From: Mesorhizobium terrae
GTDB lineage: Bacteria > Pseudomonadota > Alphaproteobacteria > Rhizobiales > Rhizobiaceae
Assembly (NCBI RefSeq): GCF_008727715.1
Contig: NZ_CP044218.1
Span: 5,067,501-5,131,500, forward strand
Direction: 5' to 3'
Length of the DNA stretch: 64,000 nt
The notes below the pieces were generated by a model. That model was given only the letters and a program-made list of their open reading frames with translations. It searched no databases and had not been told where the DNA came from. This document shows, piece by piece, positions 1 through 8,821 of the stretch (positions are counted from its first letter, which is position 1; each line of letters begins with the position of its first letter). The translations under genes and the position numbers were made by a program.

Positions 1-97
1 TTGCGGCGAAAACCGGAACACCAAATGGCAAGCACCGGGGATTTGCCCGGCGCTTCGGCCAATTTTTCGATGAGGGGAAAAAACGATCTTCGGCCCG

Positions 98-469
98 TCA
101 CCAGAGATTTTTGCCATCGATCACGACCACCTCGACCTCGTCGAGGTCGAAATCGTCGAACAGGCGTGCGTTGACGCTGATCTTGGGGTTGTCGAAGTCA
201 GGCTCTCCGGTCGACCAGTCCGGCGTCTGGGTGAAGGTGCCGCAACCGCAGACGGCGCAGAAGCCGTGTTTGATGGTCTTGGAACCCCAGCGATAGAAGC
301 TCACGTTCTGCGGCGCGCTGGTCAGCTTGAACTGGTCCGGGGTGTAGTAGGCCCAGAGCGCGCCGCGCTTGGAACAGAAGGAACAGGTGCACTGCGTCAC
401 CGTCCCGGGCGCATCCGACACTTCGAATGTCGTGGCCTTGCAGTGACAGCTTCCCTTGACGATCATCAT
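98..469 (-). CDS. GFA/CENP-V family zinc protein
   Basis: This is a small protein of the glutathione-dependent formaldehyde-activating (GFA/CENP-V) superfamily, about 123 residues. The cysteine pattern is typical: SCHC near the N-terminus, CTCSFC about 30 residues on, and CAVCGCG in the middle. These bind one structural and one labile zinc. Many members have no proven formaldehyde or glutathione activity, so only the family is assigned. The reading frame is open further upstream, but an AGGAG lies 4 bases before the ATG at 469 and 7 before the ATG at 466, so the start is one of these two. It is the left-most gene and its true upstream neighbour is the SSS transporter, on the same strand about 70 bases away. 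Confidence 0.85.
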   Translation of the reverse strand: MMIVKGSCHCKATTFEVSDAPGTVTQCTCSFCSKRGALWAYYTPDQFKLTSAPQNVSFYRWGSKTIKHGFCAVCGCGTFTQTPDWSTGEPDFDNPKISVNARLFDDFDLDEVEVVVIDGKNLW

Positions 470-538
470 GTCTCTCCTTCCGTGGCGCGGCAACCAGGCC
501 GCAACACACCATAGAGGGGCCCTCCTGACAACTTAACG

Positions 539-2083
539 TCAGGAGGCCGCCCGGGCGTCCTCGTAGTCGGCGTCGCGCGTCTCGTCCGGCGCGTCGTTGG
601 GCAGGATCAGCGAGAACACCGCGCTGACCGCGATGTTGACCAGCACCGCCAGCAGCCCGGTATAGACCGCGAAACCCGACCAGAGCGGGGTGAGCGGAGT
701 CAGCGCGTAGGAGAACGCTATCCAGGTGCCGAGCACCATTCCGGCGATCCAGCCCATCAAAAGGGCCCAGCCGCCGAACCAGCGCGTGTAGAGACCGAAG
801 ATCAGCGCCGGGAAAATCTGGATCATCCAGACGCCGCCGAGCAATTGCAGGTCGATGGCGAATTTGGTCGGCATGAAAATGATCACCGCCAGCGCGCCGA
901 TCTTGACGATGAGCGACACCAGCTTGGCAAGGAAGGCTTCGCGGCGCGCCGACAGGTCCGGCTCGACAAAGGGCTTCCAGACATTGCGGGTGAAGGTGTT
1001 GGCGGCGCCGATCGACATCACCGCAGCCGGCACCAGCGCACCGATGGCGATGGCAGCGAAAACGAAGCCGGCGAACCAGGCCGGGAATTGCTTGAGGAAC
1101 AGCTGGGGCACGACCTGCTGGGCATTGTCGACCTTGATGCCTGCCGCATGGCCCATCAGCCCGAGCAGCGCGATGAGGCCGAGGATCAGCGAATAGGCCG
1201 GCAGGGCGATGGCGTTGCGGCGGATCGCCTTCGGGCCGGAGGCCGAGAGCACGCCGGTCATCGAATGCGGATACATGAACAGCGCCATCGCCGAACCCAG
1301 CGCAAGGGTGATGAACGGCCAGATCTGTTGCGGCTGCAGGATAAGGCCTGTCGCGGCCGGTTTGCCTGCGGCAATGGCGGCGTCGTTTTTCGCCTGGAAG
1401 ACGGTCGCGGCCGCGTCGAAGATCGCGCCATAGCCGCCAAGCTGTATCGGGATGATGATCACGGCTGCGATGACGAAGACGTAGATCATCACGTCCTTGA
1501 CGACGGCGATCATCGCCGGCGCCCGCAACCCGCTCTTGTAGGTGTAGAGGGCGAGGATGACGAAGGCGATGGTGAGCGGCAGGTGCGACAATATCCCCTG
1601 CCCGGAGAAGCCGAGCGCCTGGATGACGATCTCCATGCCGACGAGTTGCAGCGCGATATAGGGCATGGTGGCGAGCAGGCCGGTGAAAGCGACGGCCAGC
1701 TCAAGCCATTTGTTGCCGTAGCGGCCGAGTATGTAGTCGGCGCCAGTCAGATAACCGCGCCGGTGGGTGACATTCCACAAGCGCGGCATGGTGAGGAAGA
1801 TGAACGGATAGATGAGGATCGTGTAGGGCACGGCGAAGAAGCCGTAGGCACCGACGGCGTAGACGAGGGCCGGCACCGCGATCACCGTATAGGCGGTGTA
1901 GAGGTCGCCGCCGAGCAGGAACCAGGTGATCCAGGAACCGAAGCGGCGCCCGCCCAGACCCCATTCGTGCAACTGGTCGAGGTCGCCGGCTTTCCAGCGC
2001 GAGGCGACAAAGCCGAGGATGGTGACCAGGGCGAAGAAGAAGACGAAAACGATGGTCGCCGGCCAGTTGAGATTGTCGATCAT
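539..2083 (-). CDS. Sodium:solute symporter family transporter (MctP-like)
   Basis: This is an inner-membrane transporter of the SSS family with about 13 hydrophobic segments in 514 residues. It begins LNWPATIVF and carries the family's GLGGRRFGSWITWFLLGGD region after the first helix. Length and sequence style match rhizobial MctP monocarboxylate permeases (lactate, pyruvate, some amino acids), but substrate cannot be read from sequence. A GTG at 2086 and an ATG at 2083 are consecutive possible starts, and both overlap or abut the stop codon of the upstream DUF3311 gene, so the two are translationally coupled. A small membrane partner before an SSS gene is a recurrent arrangement, comparable to yhdT-panF. 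The last 20 residues are acidic and cytoplasmic-looking. Confidence 0.88.
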   Translation of the reverse strand: MIDNLNWPATIVFVFFFALVTILGFVASRWKAGDLDQLHEWGLGGRRFGSWITWFLLGGDLYTAYTVIAVPALVYAVGAYGFFAVPYTILIYPFIFLTMPRLWNVTHRRGYLTGADYILGRYGNKWLELAVAFTGLLATMPYIALQLVGMEIVIQALGFSGQGILSHLPLTIAFVILALYTYKSGLRAPAMIAVVKDVMIYVFVIAAVIIIPIQLGGYGAIFDAAATVFQAKNDAAIAAGKPAATGLILQPQQIWPFITLALGSAMALFMYPHSMTGVLSASGPKAIRRNAIALPAYSLILGLIALLGLMGHAAGIKVDNAQQVVPQLFLKQFPAWFAGFVFAAIAIGALVPAAVMSIGAANTFTRNVWKPFVEPDLSARREAFLAKLVSLIVKIGALAVIIFMPTKFAIDLQLLGGVWMIQIFPALIFGLYTRWFGGWALLMGWIAGMVLGTWIAFSYALTPLTPLWSGFAVYTGLLAVLVNIAVSAVFSLILPNDAPDETRDADYEDARAAS

Positions 2084-2250
2084 CACCGGCCCACCCTGGA
2101 TGCGAGGTAGATGAACAGTGATGAGACCGGGATCAGGACCAGCAGGAACCAGTAGAAGAACGGGAACCCGAACAGTCTCGGATCGACCGCGTTATAAAAC
2201 GGCGCAATGACCGCCAATATGCAGGGAATGAGAAGCAAGACGTAACGCAC
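2083..2250 (-). CDS. DUF3311 small membrane protein
   Basis: This is a 55-residue protein with two hydrophobic helices separated by a short loop (FYNAVDPRLFGFPFFYW), typical of DUF3311. The first codon is GTG at 2248-2250. It is chosen because GAGGAGG lies 5 bases upstream, while the longer open frame above it is not codon-like. The gene overlaps the start of the SSS symporter by four bases with the GTG start, or one base with the ATG start. It is probably an accessory subunit or stabiliser of the transporter, which is an inference from repeated co-occurrence of the two families. It is too short to be found by length-filtered gene calling. Confidence 0.8.
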   Translation of the reverse strand: MRYVLLLIPCILAVIAPFYNAVDPRLFGFPFFYWFLLVLIPVSSLFIYLASRVGR

Positions 2251-2552
2251 TGGCGCCTCCTCGGTGCCCATTGGGCACGCTCGCCGTAAGCGACAGTGCT
2301 GTCGGAACCAGGATCGGTCCGACAGATTTCGCTCCCAATTTCGCCGAGTCCCCCATCGCGCGAATTGCAGTGGAGCTTCTGCGGACACAGGCGAAATGTC
2401 CAGCGTGCTTTGCGCCGGACGCCAGCTCCTCAACAGTCCTCTGCGAAGCCTGTTTGGGTCATCGGCAGGCGGTTCAAGAACGGTTCTGCCAAATAATGAA
2501 AAGCGCCGGCCTTTCGACCGGCGCCTGATATCGTTTGTCCCGCGACTAAACT
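2251..2552. other. Intergenic region between prfB and DUF3311 gene
   Basis: About 300 bases without a convincing gene. It holds the 5' leader of the DUF3311-symporter operon, including a small GTGCCC/GGGCAC hairpin at about 2263-2278 just upstream of the Shine-Dalgarno, and the prfB terminator at its left end. Open frames here are short and run across real signals. No clear -35/-10 pair was recognised. Confidence 0.6.
2500..2526 (-). terminator. Rho-independent terminator of prfB
   Basis: Read on the minus strand, GCGCCGG and CCGGCGC arms (2503-2524) close a short TCGAAAGG-type loop and are followed by TTTTCATTATTT. It lies about 27 bases after the prfB stop codon. Confidence 0.8.
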
Positions 2553-3684
2553 CTAATCGAGGTCGGCGACAGCCTGGCCGACGCCACCCTCGATGCGCTG
2601 CGACAGCGACGCTTCCATGAAGTCGTCGAGGTCGCCGTCGAGCACGTCGGACGGGCTGGTCGATTCGACCCCGGTGCGCAGGTCCTTCACCAGCTGGTAG
2701 GGCTGAAGAACATAGGAGCGAATCTGGTGGCCCCAGCCGATCTCGGTCTTCGCCGCCTCGGTGGCGTTGGCAGCCGCCTCGCGCTTCTTCAGCTCTTCCT
2801 CGTAAAGGCGCGAACGCAGCATCTCCCACGCCTTGGCGCGGTTCTGGTGCTGGGACCGGCCGGCCTGGCAGGCAACCGCGATACCGGTCGCGATGTGCGT
2901 GATACGCACGGCCGAGTCTGTCGTATTGACGTGCTGGCCGCCGGCGCCGGACGAACGATAGGTGTCGATGCGCACGTCGGATTCGCTCACATCGATCTGG
3001 ATGTTGTCGTCGATGACCGGATAGACCCAGATCGACGAGAACGAGGTGTGGCGACGCGCGTTGGAATCGTAGGGCGAGATACGCACCAGGCGGTGCACGC
3101 CCGATTCCGTCTTCAGCCAGCCATAGGCGTTGTGGCCCTTGATCAGCACGGTGGCCGACTTGATGCCGGCTTCTTCGCCGTCATGGACTTCGAGCACCTC
3201 GACCTTGAACTTCCGCCGTTCGGCCCAGCGCGTGTACATGCGCAGCAGCATGTTCGCCCAGTCCTGGCTTTCGGTGCCGCCGGCGCCGGCGTGGACTTCC
3301 AGATAGGTGTCGTTGCCGTCGGCTTCGCCCGACAGCATCGTCTCGATCTGGCGCGCCCTGACCTCTCCGGCCAGCGAACGGATTGCCGTCTCGGCTTCCT
3401 GGACGACGCTCTCGTCGCCCTCTTCCTCGCCGAGTTCGATGAGGCCGATATTGTCCTCGAGCGCCTGGGTGACGCCCTTGACCGTGCCGATGCCTTCTTC
3501 CAGGCTCTGCCGCTCGCGCATCAGCTTCTGCGCTTCCTGCGGGTCGTTCCAGAGGCTGGCGTCCTCGGCGCGGATGTTCAGGTATTCAAGCCGTTTTACC
3601 GCTTGATCCCAGTCAAAGATGCCTCCTCAGCAGGCTTACGGCCTGCCTGATCTCGTCGACGATGTTCTGCGTTTCCGCGCGCAT
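2553..3684 (-). CDS. prfB: Peptide chain release factor 2 with programmed +1 frameshift
   Basis: RF2 recognises UGA and UAA stop codons and hydrolyses peptidyl-tRNA. The gene is in two frames. Translation starts at the ATG at 3682-3684, reads 23 codons ending ...LLRRHL, and meets an in-frame TGA at 3613-3615. The slippery context is complete: AGGAGG at 3622-3627, three bases, then CTT TGA C. A +1 shift at CTT continues as [13 protein letters not shown] and runs to the stop at 2553, giving 376 residues, normal for RF2. The GGQ catalytic motif is present ([10 protein letters not shown]). The stop-codon recognition tripeptide reads SPY rather than the SPF of E. coli, which may be normal for this clade. 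High RF2 terminates at the TGA and low RF2 favours the shift, so the gene is autoregulated. mrcA lies upstream on the same strand. Confidence 0.97.
3613..3627 (-). promoter_or_regulatory. prfB: prfB programmed +1 frameshift signal
   Basis: On the minus strand the order is AGGAGG (internal Shine-Dalgarno), CAT, CTT (slippery Leu codon), TGA, then C. The SD-to-CTT spacing of three bases is exactly that of the E. coli element, and TGAC is a weak termination context. This decides how the gene must be translated. Confidence 0.97.
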
Positions 3685-3847
3685 GGTGCTTTTCTTTTCC
3701 GGTTTTCTTGAGCCGATGGCCGGCTGTTTCGGGGCCTGTTGAGATCAGAGCGATGTCGGACCGCAGATGGCGGCTCGCCATGGCATGAATCCCGACACGC
3801 CCAAGTCGGCGCGATACATAGGCATCGCCCTGCTCCCTGTAAAGCGA

Positions 3848-3872
3848 AATGGGCCGGCGCGAGGCCGGCCCA
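3848..3872 (-). terminator. Probable terminator of mrcA
   Basis: An 8-bp GC-only stem (GGGCCGGC/GCCGGCCC, 3851-3871) lies about 20 bases after the mrcA stop codon and is followed on the minus strand by ATTTCGCTTT. The U tract is poor, so this is probable rather than certain. Confidence 0.6.
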
Positions 3873-3890
3873 AAGCCATTGTCCAGGATA

Positions 3891-6344
3891 CTAGTAGAGG
3901 CCGCCGCCACCCGACTGGATGGCTTGCGAAGCCTGCGGCGACAATCCCGTGCCGGGGCCGTTCGAGCCGTCGGTGCCCATGCCGATGACCCAGTAGCTGT
4001 CGGCCGGACCGGTGCCGGGCTTGAAGGCTTCCATGATCGTGGCAGGATCGCCTTCGGCGGCACGCATGCCGGTCTTGCGGTTGATAGCGACCTGGGTCAT
4101 GCCGTCCGGCATCTTGAACTCGATCTTCGGCTGGCCGACCAGCGCTTCGCGCATGACGTCCTTGAAGACAGGCGCGGCCAGACCGCCGCCGGTGACACCC
4201 TTGCCCAGCTGCCTGGGCGTGTCGTAGCCAAGGTAGAGACCGACAACGAGGTTCGGCGTGAAGCCGATGAACCAGGCGTCCTTCTCGTCATTGGTGGTGC
4301 CGGTCTTGCCGGCGATCGGATAGCCGAGCTGCGAAATGGTAACAGCCGTACCGCGCTGGACGACGCCTTCCATCATCGAGGTGATCTGGTAGGCAGTCAT
4401 CGGGTCGAGCACCTGCTCGGAATTGTCGACCAGATCAGGCTCGGGCTGGTTCTTCCACTCGGTGGCGTTGCAGTTTTCGCAGGTCCGTTCGTCCTGGCGG
4501 AAAACGGTCTTGCCGTAGCGGTCCTGGATACGGTCGATGACCGACGGTTTGATCGACTTGCCGCCATTGGCCATGATCGAATAGGCCGAGACCATGCGCA
4601 TGACGGTGGTTTCGCCAGAACCCAGCGCCATAGGCAGATAAGGCGCCAGGTGATCGTAGACGCCGAAACGCTCGGCATATTCAGCCACCAGCTTCATGCC
4701 CATGTCGTTGGCAAGCCGCACCGTCATCAGGTTGCGCGACCGCTCGATGCCGGAGCGCAGCGTCGCCGGGCCGGCCGAGCCACCGTCATAGTTTTTCGGC
4801 GTCCAGGTGGTGTTGCCGGTCTGGATGGTGATCGGCCCGTCCATGATGACGGAGGCCGGCGTATAACCGTTGTCGAGCGCCGCCGAATAGACGATCGGCT
4901 TGAACGACGAACCCGGCTGGCGCATCGCCTGGGTGGCGCGGTTGAATTCCGACGCCGCATAAGAGAAGCCGCCGACCATGGCGAGCACGCGGCCGGTATG
5001 CGGGTCCATGGCGATCAGACCGCCCTCGACCTCGGGAACCTGACGCAACAGGTAGTCGGAACCGCTGTCGTCCTTCTTCTGCACGAAGATGACGTCGCCC
5101 GGCTTCAGCACTTCCGAAGGCGACTTTGCCTTCAGCGTCTTGTCGCCCTGCTTGTAGCGCATGGCCCAGCTCATGTCGTCACGGGTGATCGTTCCCTCGA
5201 CCCGCTCCTTGACCAGATCGCCGGAGGCGGCGCGGTCCGGCTGCAGGCCGATGCTGAGACCCTTGTCGGAACTGTCGAGCACGACGGCCAGCGACCATTC
5301 CGGCACGTCGCTCAGGCCCTTGACGGCACCGAGCGGCACGCCCCACTCGCCGGACACGTCGATCTTCGTCACCGGGCCGCGATAGCCGCGCAGCGTGTCG
5401 AACTTCATCAGGCCGTTCTGCATCGACTTGCGGGCGATGAGCTGCAGCTTGGGATCGAGCGTCGTGCGGATGGAAAGGCCGCCCTCATAGAGCGCGTTCT
5501 CGCCATAGCGGGAGATGATCTGGCGGCGCACTTCCTCGGTGAAGTATTCGCCGGCGAACAAATAGGTGCCGTTGCGGCGCGGCTTGACGCCGAGCGGCTC
5601 GGCCTTGGCCTTGGCGCCCTCTTCCTTGGTGACGTAGCCATTCTCGACCATCTGGTCGATCACCCAGTTGCGGCGCTCGATGGCGCGCTCAGTGTGACGG
5701 AACGGATGGTAGTTGGACGGGCCGCGCGGCAATGCGGCGAGATAAGCGGCCTCGGACACGGTCAGCTCGTTCACCGACTTGTCGAAATAGGTCAGCGCGG
5801 CGCCGGCGACGCCGTAGGCGCCCAGGCCGAAGAAAATTTCGTTCAGATAGAGCTCGAGGATGCGGTCCTTGGAATAGGCCTGCTCGATGCGGAAGGCGAG
5901 AAGCGCTTCCTTGATCTTGCGGTCCATCGTCTGGTCGGCGGTCAACAGGAAGTTCTTCGCCACCTGCTGCGTGATGGTCGAGGCGCCGACCGGGCGGCGC
6001 GAGCCCCAGTTCTGGACGTTGACGATGATGGCGCGGCCGAGACCGGTGATATCGATGCCGGGGTGGCTGTAGAAATTCTTGTCTTCCGCCGAAAGGAACG
6101 CGGCCTTGACGCGGTCCGGCACGGCCTGGATCGGCAGATAGAGGCGGCGTTCGCGCGCATATTCCGCCATCAGCGCGCCGTCGGAGGCGTGGATACGGGT
6201 GGTCACCGGCGGCTCGTATTTGGCCAAGACCTCGTAGTCCGGCAGCTGCTTGGCCAGATTGCCGACATACATCGCGACAACCGCCGCGGCCACCAATGCC
6301 AGCATCGTGCCGATGCCGAAGAAATAGCCGATAAGACGAATCAT
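3891..6344 (-). CDS. mrcA: Penicillin-binding protein 1A, bifunctional peptidoglycan synthase
   Basis: Class A PBP of 817 residues. It polymerises lipid II into glycan strands and cross-links them in the periplasm. Order: one N-terminal membrane anchor (about residues 4-28), a GT51 glycosyltransferase with the catalytic EDKNF (87-91) and ITQQVAKN (about 124-131), an OB-like linker domain, then the transpeptidase. The acyl-enzyme serine is S479 in SSFK, the SxN region is SRN, and the KTG motif is K680-T681-G682. Both active sites look intact. It has its own terminator before prfB and is preceded by a 410-base gap with the divergent methyltransferase, so it probably starts its own transcript. 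Confidence 0.96.
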   Translation of the reverse strand: MIRLIGYFFGIGTMLALVAAAVVAMYVGNLAKQLPDYEVLAKYEPPVTTRIHASDGALMAEYARERRLYLPIQAVPDRVKAAFLSAEDKNFYSHPGIDITGLGRAIIVNVQNWGSRRPVGASTITQQVAKNFLLTADQTMDRKIKEALLAFRIEQAYSKDRILELYLNEIFFGLGAYGVAGAALTYFDKSVNELTVSEAAYLAALPRGPSNYHPFRHTERAIERRNWVIDQMVENGYVTKEEGAKAKAEPLGVKPRRNGTYLFAGEYFTEEVRRQIISRYGENALYEGGLSIRTTLDPKLQLIARKSMQNGLMKFDTLRGYRGPVTKIDVSGEWGVPLGAVKGLSDVPEWSLAVVLDSSDKGLSIGLQPDRAASGDLVKERVEGTITRDDMSWAMRYKQGDKTLKAKSPSEVLKPGDVIFVQKKDDSGSDYLLRQVPEVEGGLIAMDPHTGRVLAMVGGFSYAASEFNRATQAMRQPGSSFKPIVYSAALDNGYTPASVIMDGPITIQTGNTTWTPKNYDGGSAGPATLRSGIERSRNLMTVRLANDMGMKLVAEYAERFGVYDHLAPYLPMALGSGETTVMRMVSAYSIMANGGKSIKPSVIDRIQDRYGKTVFRQDERTCENCNATEWKNQPEPDLVDNSEQVLDPMTAYQITSMMEGVVQRGTAVTISQLGYPIAGKTGTTNDEKDAWFIGFTPNLVVGLYLGYDTPRQLGKGVTGGGLAAPVFKDVMREALVGQPKIEFKMPDGMTQVAINRKTGMRAAEGDPATIMEAFKPGTGPADSYWVIGMGTDGSNGPGTGLSPQASQAIQSGGGGLY

Positions 6345-6754
6345 GCCCGCTCCAGTCCGTGGCTCAGGATTTCCCTAGCGCATGGTCCCGGAAATCGGAA
6401 TCGATTTCCCGAACAAACCCACGCATCACCTATGCACCACGGCAATCTCGGCGACGGTTCCTGCCCGAGACGCCATAAACGATACCGTTTGCCACGCAAG
6501 TCCCGGGAACAGTCCCGGCTCGCTCGCCACCCTTTGTCGCGGCGATGTGGGCAAATTGCGGCAATAGCCAACTTACTGGTCAATTGGCCAAAGAATATCA
6601 TCCGGTGTTGTCTTGACGCAACGCCGAGGAAAAGAGCGCGCGCCCTTCGCATCTTCAATTGCCGCGCCGTTGTGCCCTCGCGGTCAAAAACGGCGCGAAG
6701 CAAACAGTTCCGTGCTAGTCTCGCGCATCATCGGACAGACGGTGGGTGATCGTC
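6345..6754. other. Divergent intergenic region between mrcA and methyltransferase
   Basis: Roughly 400 bases with no supported gene, although frames are open on both strands. It must hold the promoters of mrcA (leftward) and the methyltransferase (rightward). It contains one perfect palindrome, described separately, and an AT-richer stretch at about 6560-6615 that is the likeliest promoter position. CTTGAC occurs at 6612-6617 but has no matching -10. Confidence 0.5.
6390..6409. repeat. Small palindrome GGAAATCG-GAAT-CGATTTCC
   Basis: A perfect 8-bp inverted repeat around GAAT. It resembles the palindrome at 33996-34017 in layout and in the GAAAyCGG core, and is probably a member of a dispersed rhizobial intergenic repeat family. 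Confidence 0.55.
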
Positions 6755-7567
6755 ATGTTGGAAGCAGACAAGCTATTTGCTGGCTCCATCCCGGAAAACT
6801 ACGACCGCTACATGGTGCCATTGATTTTCGCGCCGTATGCCGCGGATCTTGCTCAACGTGCAGCGTCGTTGTCGCCCGTCGCCGTCCTGGAAGTCGCCGC
6901 AGGCACCGGAGCCGTCACCCGCGCATTGGCGCCGAAACTCTCCACCGACGCGCGCTATGTCGTCACCGACCTCAACCAGCCAATGCTTGACTACGCCGCA
7001 TCGCGACAGGCCGCCGACAGCCGCATCACATGGCGCCAGGCGGATGCATTGGCGCTGCCGTTCGAGGATGCGACCTTCGACCTCGTCTGCTGTCAGTTCG
7101 GCGCGATGTTCTTTCCCGATCGCCCTGCCGCCTATCGCGAGGCAAGGCGGGTGCTGAGACCGGGAGGGCATTTTCTGTTCAATGTATGGGATCGCATCGA
7201 GGAGAATGCCTTCGGGAACGACGTGACCAACGCGCTCGCAAGGTTTTTTCCGGATGATCCGCCGCGCTTCCTGGCGCGCACGCCGCACGGCTACCACGAC
7301 ACGGCCTTGATACGCCGCGAATTGGAGAGCGTGGGTTTTTCCCACGTCGCGACCGAGACGAAAGCCGAGCAGAGCCGTGCCCCCTCGCCCCGCCTTCTGG
7401 CCGTAGCTTATTGCCAGGGAACTGTTCTTCGCAGCGAAATCGAAGCCAGGGATGCGGGAAAGCTGGAAGCGGCGACCGATTACGTTGCAACCGCGATCGC
7501 GGAGAAATATGGCAGCGGCGAACTTACCGCCAAGATCCAGGCACACATCATCACGGCTGCGATCTAG
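6755..7567 (+). CDS. Class I SAM-dependent methyltransferase
   Basis: About 270 residues in the Methyltransf_11 fold. Motif I is VLEVAAGTGAVTRAL, followed by the acidic residue in VVTDLNQPML that binds the SAM ribose, and motif IV region FDLVCCQFGAMFF. The sequence VLRPGGHFLFNVWD is the usual post-motif strand. The substrate is unknown; UbiE/COQ5-like small-molecule methyltransferases share this pattern. A GTG at 6746 is in frame, but the ATG at 6755 is the simpler start. Neither has a strong Shine-Dalgarno. It converges with amiC, the two stops being 6 bases apart. Confidence 0.85.
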   Translation: MLEADKLFAGSIPENYDRYMVPLIFAPYAADLAQRAASLSPVAVLEVAAGTGAVTRALAPKLSTDARYVVTDLNQPMLDYAASRQAADSRITWRQADALALPFEDATFDLVCCQFGAMFFPDRPAAYREARRVLRPGGHFLFNVWDRIEENAFGNDVTNALARFFPDDPPRFLARTPHGYHDTALIRRELESVGFSHVATETKAEQSRAPSPRLLAVAYCQGTVLRSEIEARDAGKLEAATDYVATAIAEKYGSGELTAKIQAHIITAAI

Positions 7568-7573
7568 GCGGCA

Positions 7574-8821
7574 TCAGCCGCCGGCGTTCACACGGGAAGC
7601 AGCGAAGGACGACACCGCCTTGGCGATGCTGTCGGCGGCCTTGCCGCGCCATTCCGGGTCGGTGAGCTGGGCCTCGTCCTTGGCGTTTGACAGGTAGCCA
7701 AGCTCTACCAGCACGGAAGGCACGTCAGGCGCCTTCAACACGCGGAAACCGGCGAAGCGATGCGGGTTGTTGATCAGGCCGACGCTCGTCGACAATTGCC
7801 CAACCAGTGTCTGGGCAAAGCCCATCGAGAAGGAATGCGTCTCGCGGCGGATCAGGTCGATCAGAATGTCGGTGACTTCCTGGCTCTCTTCCTTGATCTC
7901 CATGCCGGCGAACTGGTCGGACAGGTTTTCGCGGGCGGCGAGCGCCTGGGCTTCCGGGTCGGACGCCTTGTCGGAAACCGTGTAGACGGTGGCGCCGCGG
8001 ATGCCCTTCAGGCGGATCGTGTCGGCGTGGATGGAAATGAACAGGTTGGCGCCGCGCTGGCGGGCGATGCGCACGCGATCGTCGAGGCGCAGATAGGTGT
8101 CGTCGTCGCGCGTCAGCGAGACATCGTACTTGCCTTCGGCGACCAGCTTGTCGCGCAATTCCTTGGCGAAAGCGAGCGTGACATCCTTTTCGATTGTGCC
8201 GTTCAGCCCCTCGGCGCCGCCGTCGACGCCGCCATGGCCGGGGTCGAGCACCACCGTGAAGCGGTGGCTCGCCGCCACCGGGACAGGTTTCGCCAGGCGC
8301 TCGCGCTTGTCGGGCGCGACGGTCGAGGCGGTGGTCAAGGCCTGGTCCGCCAGCGCAGCGTCAAATTCCTTGTCGGAAACCGCGGAAATGTCGAGCGCCA
8401 TGCGATAGCCCGAGCCGTCCTCGTTCTTGAGCACGTCCAGCTTGTCGACGTGGAACGGCCCCTTGGTGATCAGGATCAGCCGCGAGGTGTTTGCGTCGTG
8501 CAGACCGTAGCGCACGCCTTTGACGAGGCCGCGGGCCTTCAAATCCTTGGCGCTGAAGGAAAGCTTGGTGTTGGGAAGATCGACGACAAGGCGGTGCGGT
8601 CCGCGCAGCAGGAACCATTTCGGGTTCGGCTCGCGATCGAAGTTGATGACGATGCGCATCTTGGTGGCATCGCCGGCCATCTTATAGCCGTTGGCCGCGA
8701 TAGACGCCTCGGCGGCATGCGAAACGGAAGGGGTGGCAAGGCAGGTGACAGCGAGGAAAAGCGCGCACAACAAGGCAGCCAGGCGGTCGAGACCCTTGTG
8801 TATGATTGGCTGCAGCCCCAT
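7574..8821 (-). CDS. amiC: N-acetylmuramoyl-L-alanine amidase, AMIN plus Amidase_3
   Basis: This is a periplasmic zinc amidase that cuts the amide bond between MurNAc and L-Ala to split the septal wall. It has 415 residues: a signal peptide (about 1-36, ending SHAAEA), an AMIN domain (about 40-140) that targets peptidoglycan or the septum, a basic linker, and an Amidase_3 domain (about 190-405). Zinc and catalytic residues are visible: His in DPGHGG, Glu in GTIEKDV, His in FISIHAD, and the catalytic Glu in VLVELGYLSN. This AmiC-type layout fits a cell-division amidase. An upstream extension of the frame (to 8874) lacks the signal sequence and is not used. Confidence 0.93.
   Translation of the reverse strand: MGLQPIIHKGLDRLAALLCALFLAVTCLATPSVSHAAEASIAANGYKMAGDATKMRIVINFDREPNPKWFLLRGPHRLVVDLPNTKLSFSAKDLKARGLVKGVRYGLHDANTSRLILITKGPFHVDKLDVLKNEDGSGYRMALDISAVSDKEFDAALADQALTTASTVAPDKRERLAKPVPVAASHRFTVVLDPGHGGVDGGAEGLNGTIEKDVTLAFAKELRDKLVAEGKYDVSLTRDDDTYLRLDDRVRIARQRGANLFISIHADTIRLKGIRGATVYTVSDKASDPEAQALAARENLSDQFAGMEIKEESQEVTDILIDLIRRETHSFSMGFAQTLVGQLSTSVGLINNPHRFAGFRVLKAPDVPSVLVELGYLSNAKDEAQLTDPEWRGKAADSIAKAVSSFAASRVNAGG

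Noticed and set aside
6341..6703. A 120-residue minus-strand frame upstream of mrcA
   Set aside because: It runs into the mrcA start in another frame, has no ribosome site, and its sequence resembles translated intergenic DNA with a palindrome inside.
3849..6749. A 966-residue plus-strand reading frame opposite mrcA
   Set aside because: It is the complementary frame of a GC-rich gene with strong codon bias; the minus strand encodes a full PBP1A with all motifs. Composition is Arg/His/Asp-rich and no ribosome site is present. The same holds for long frames opposite the SSS transporter, rne, the M48 protease and the GGDEF-EAL gene.
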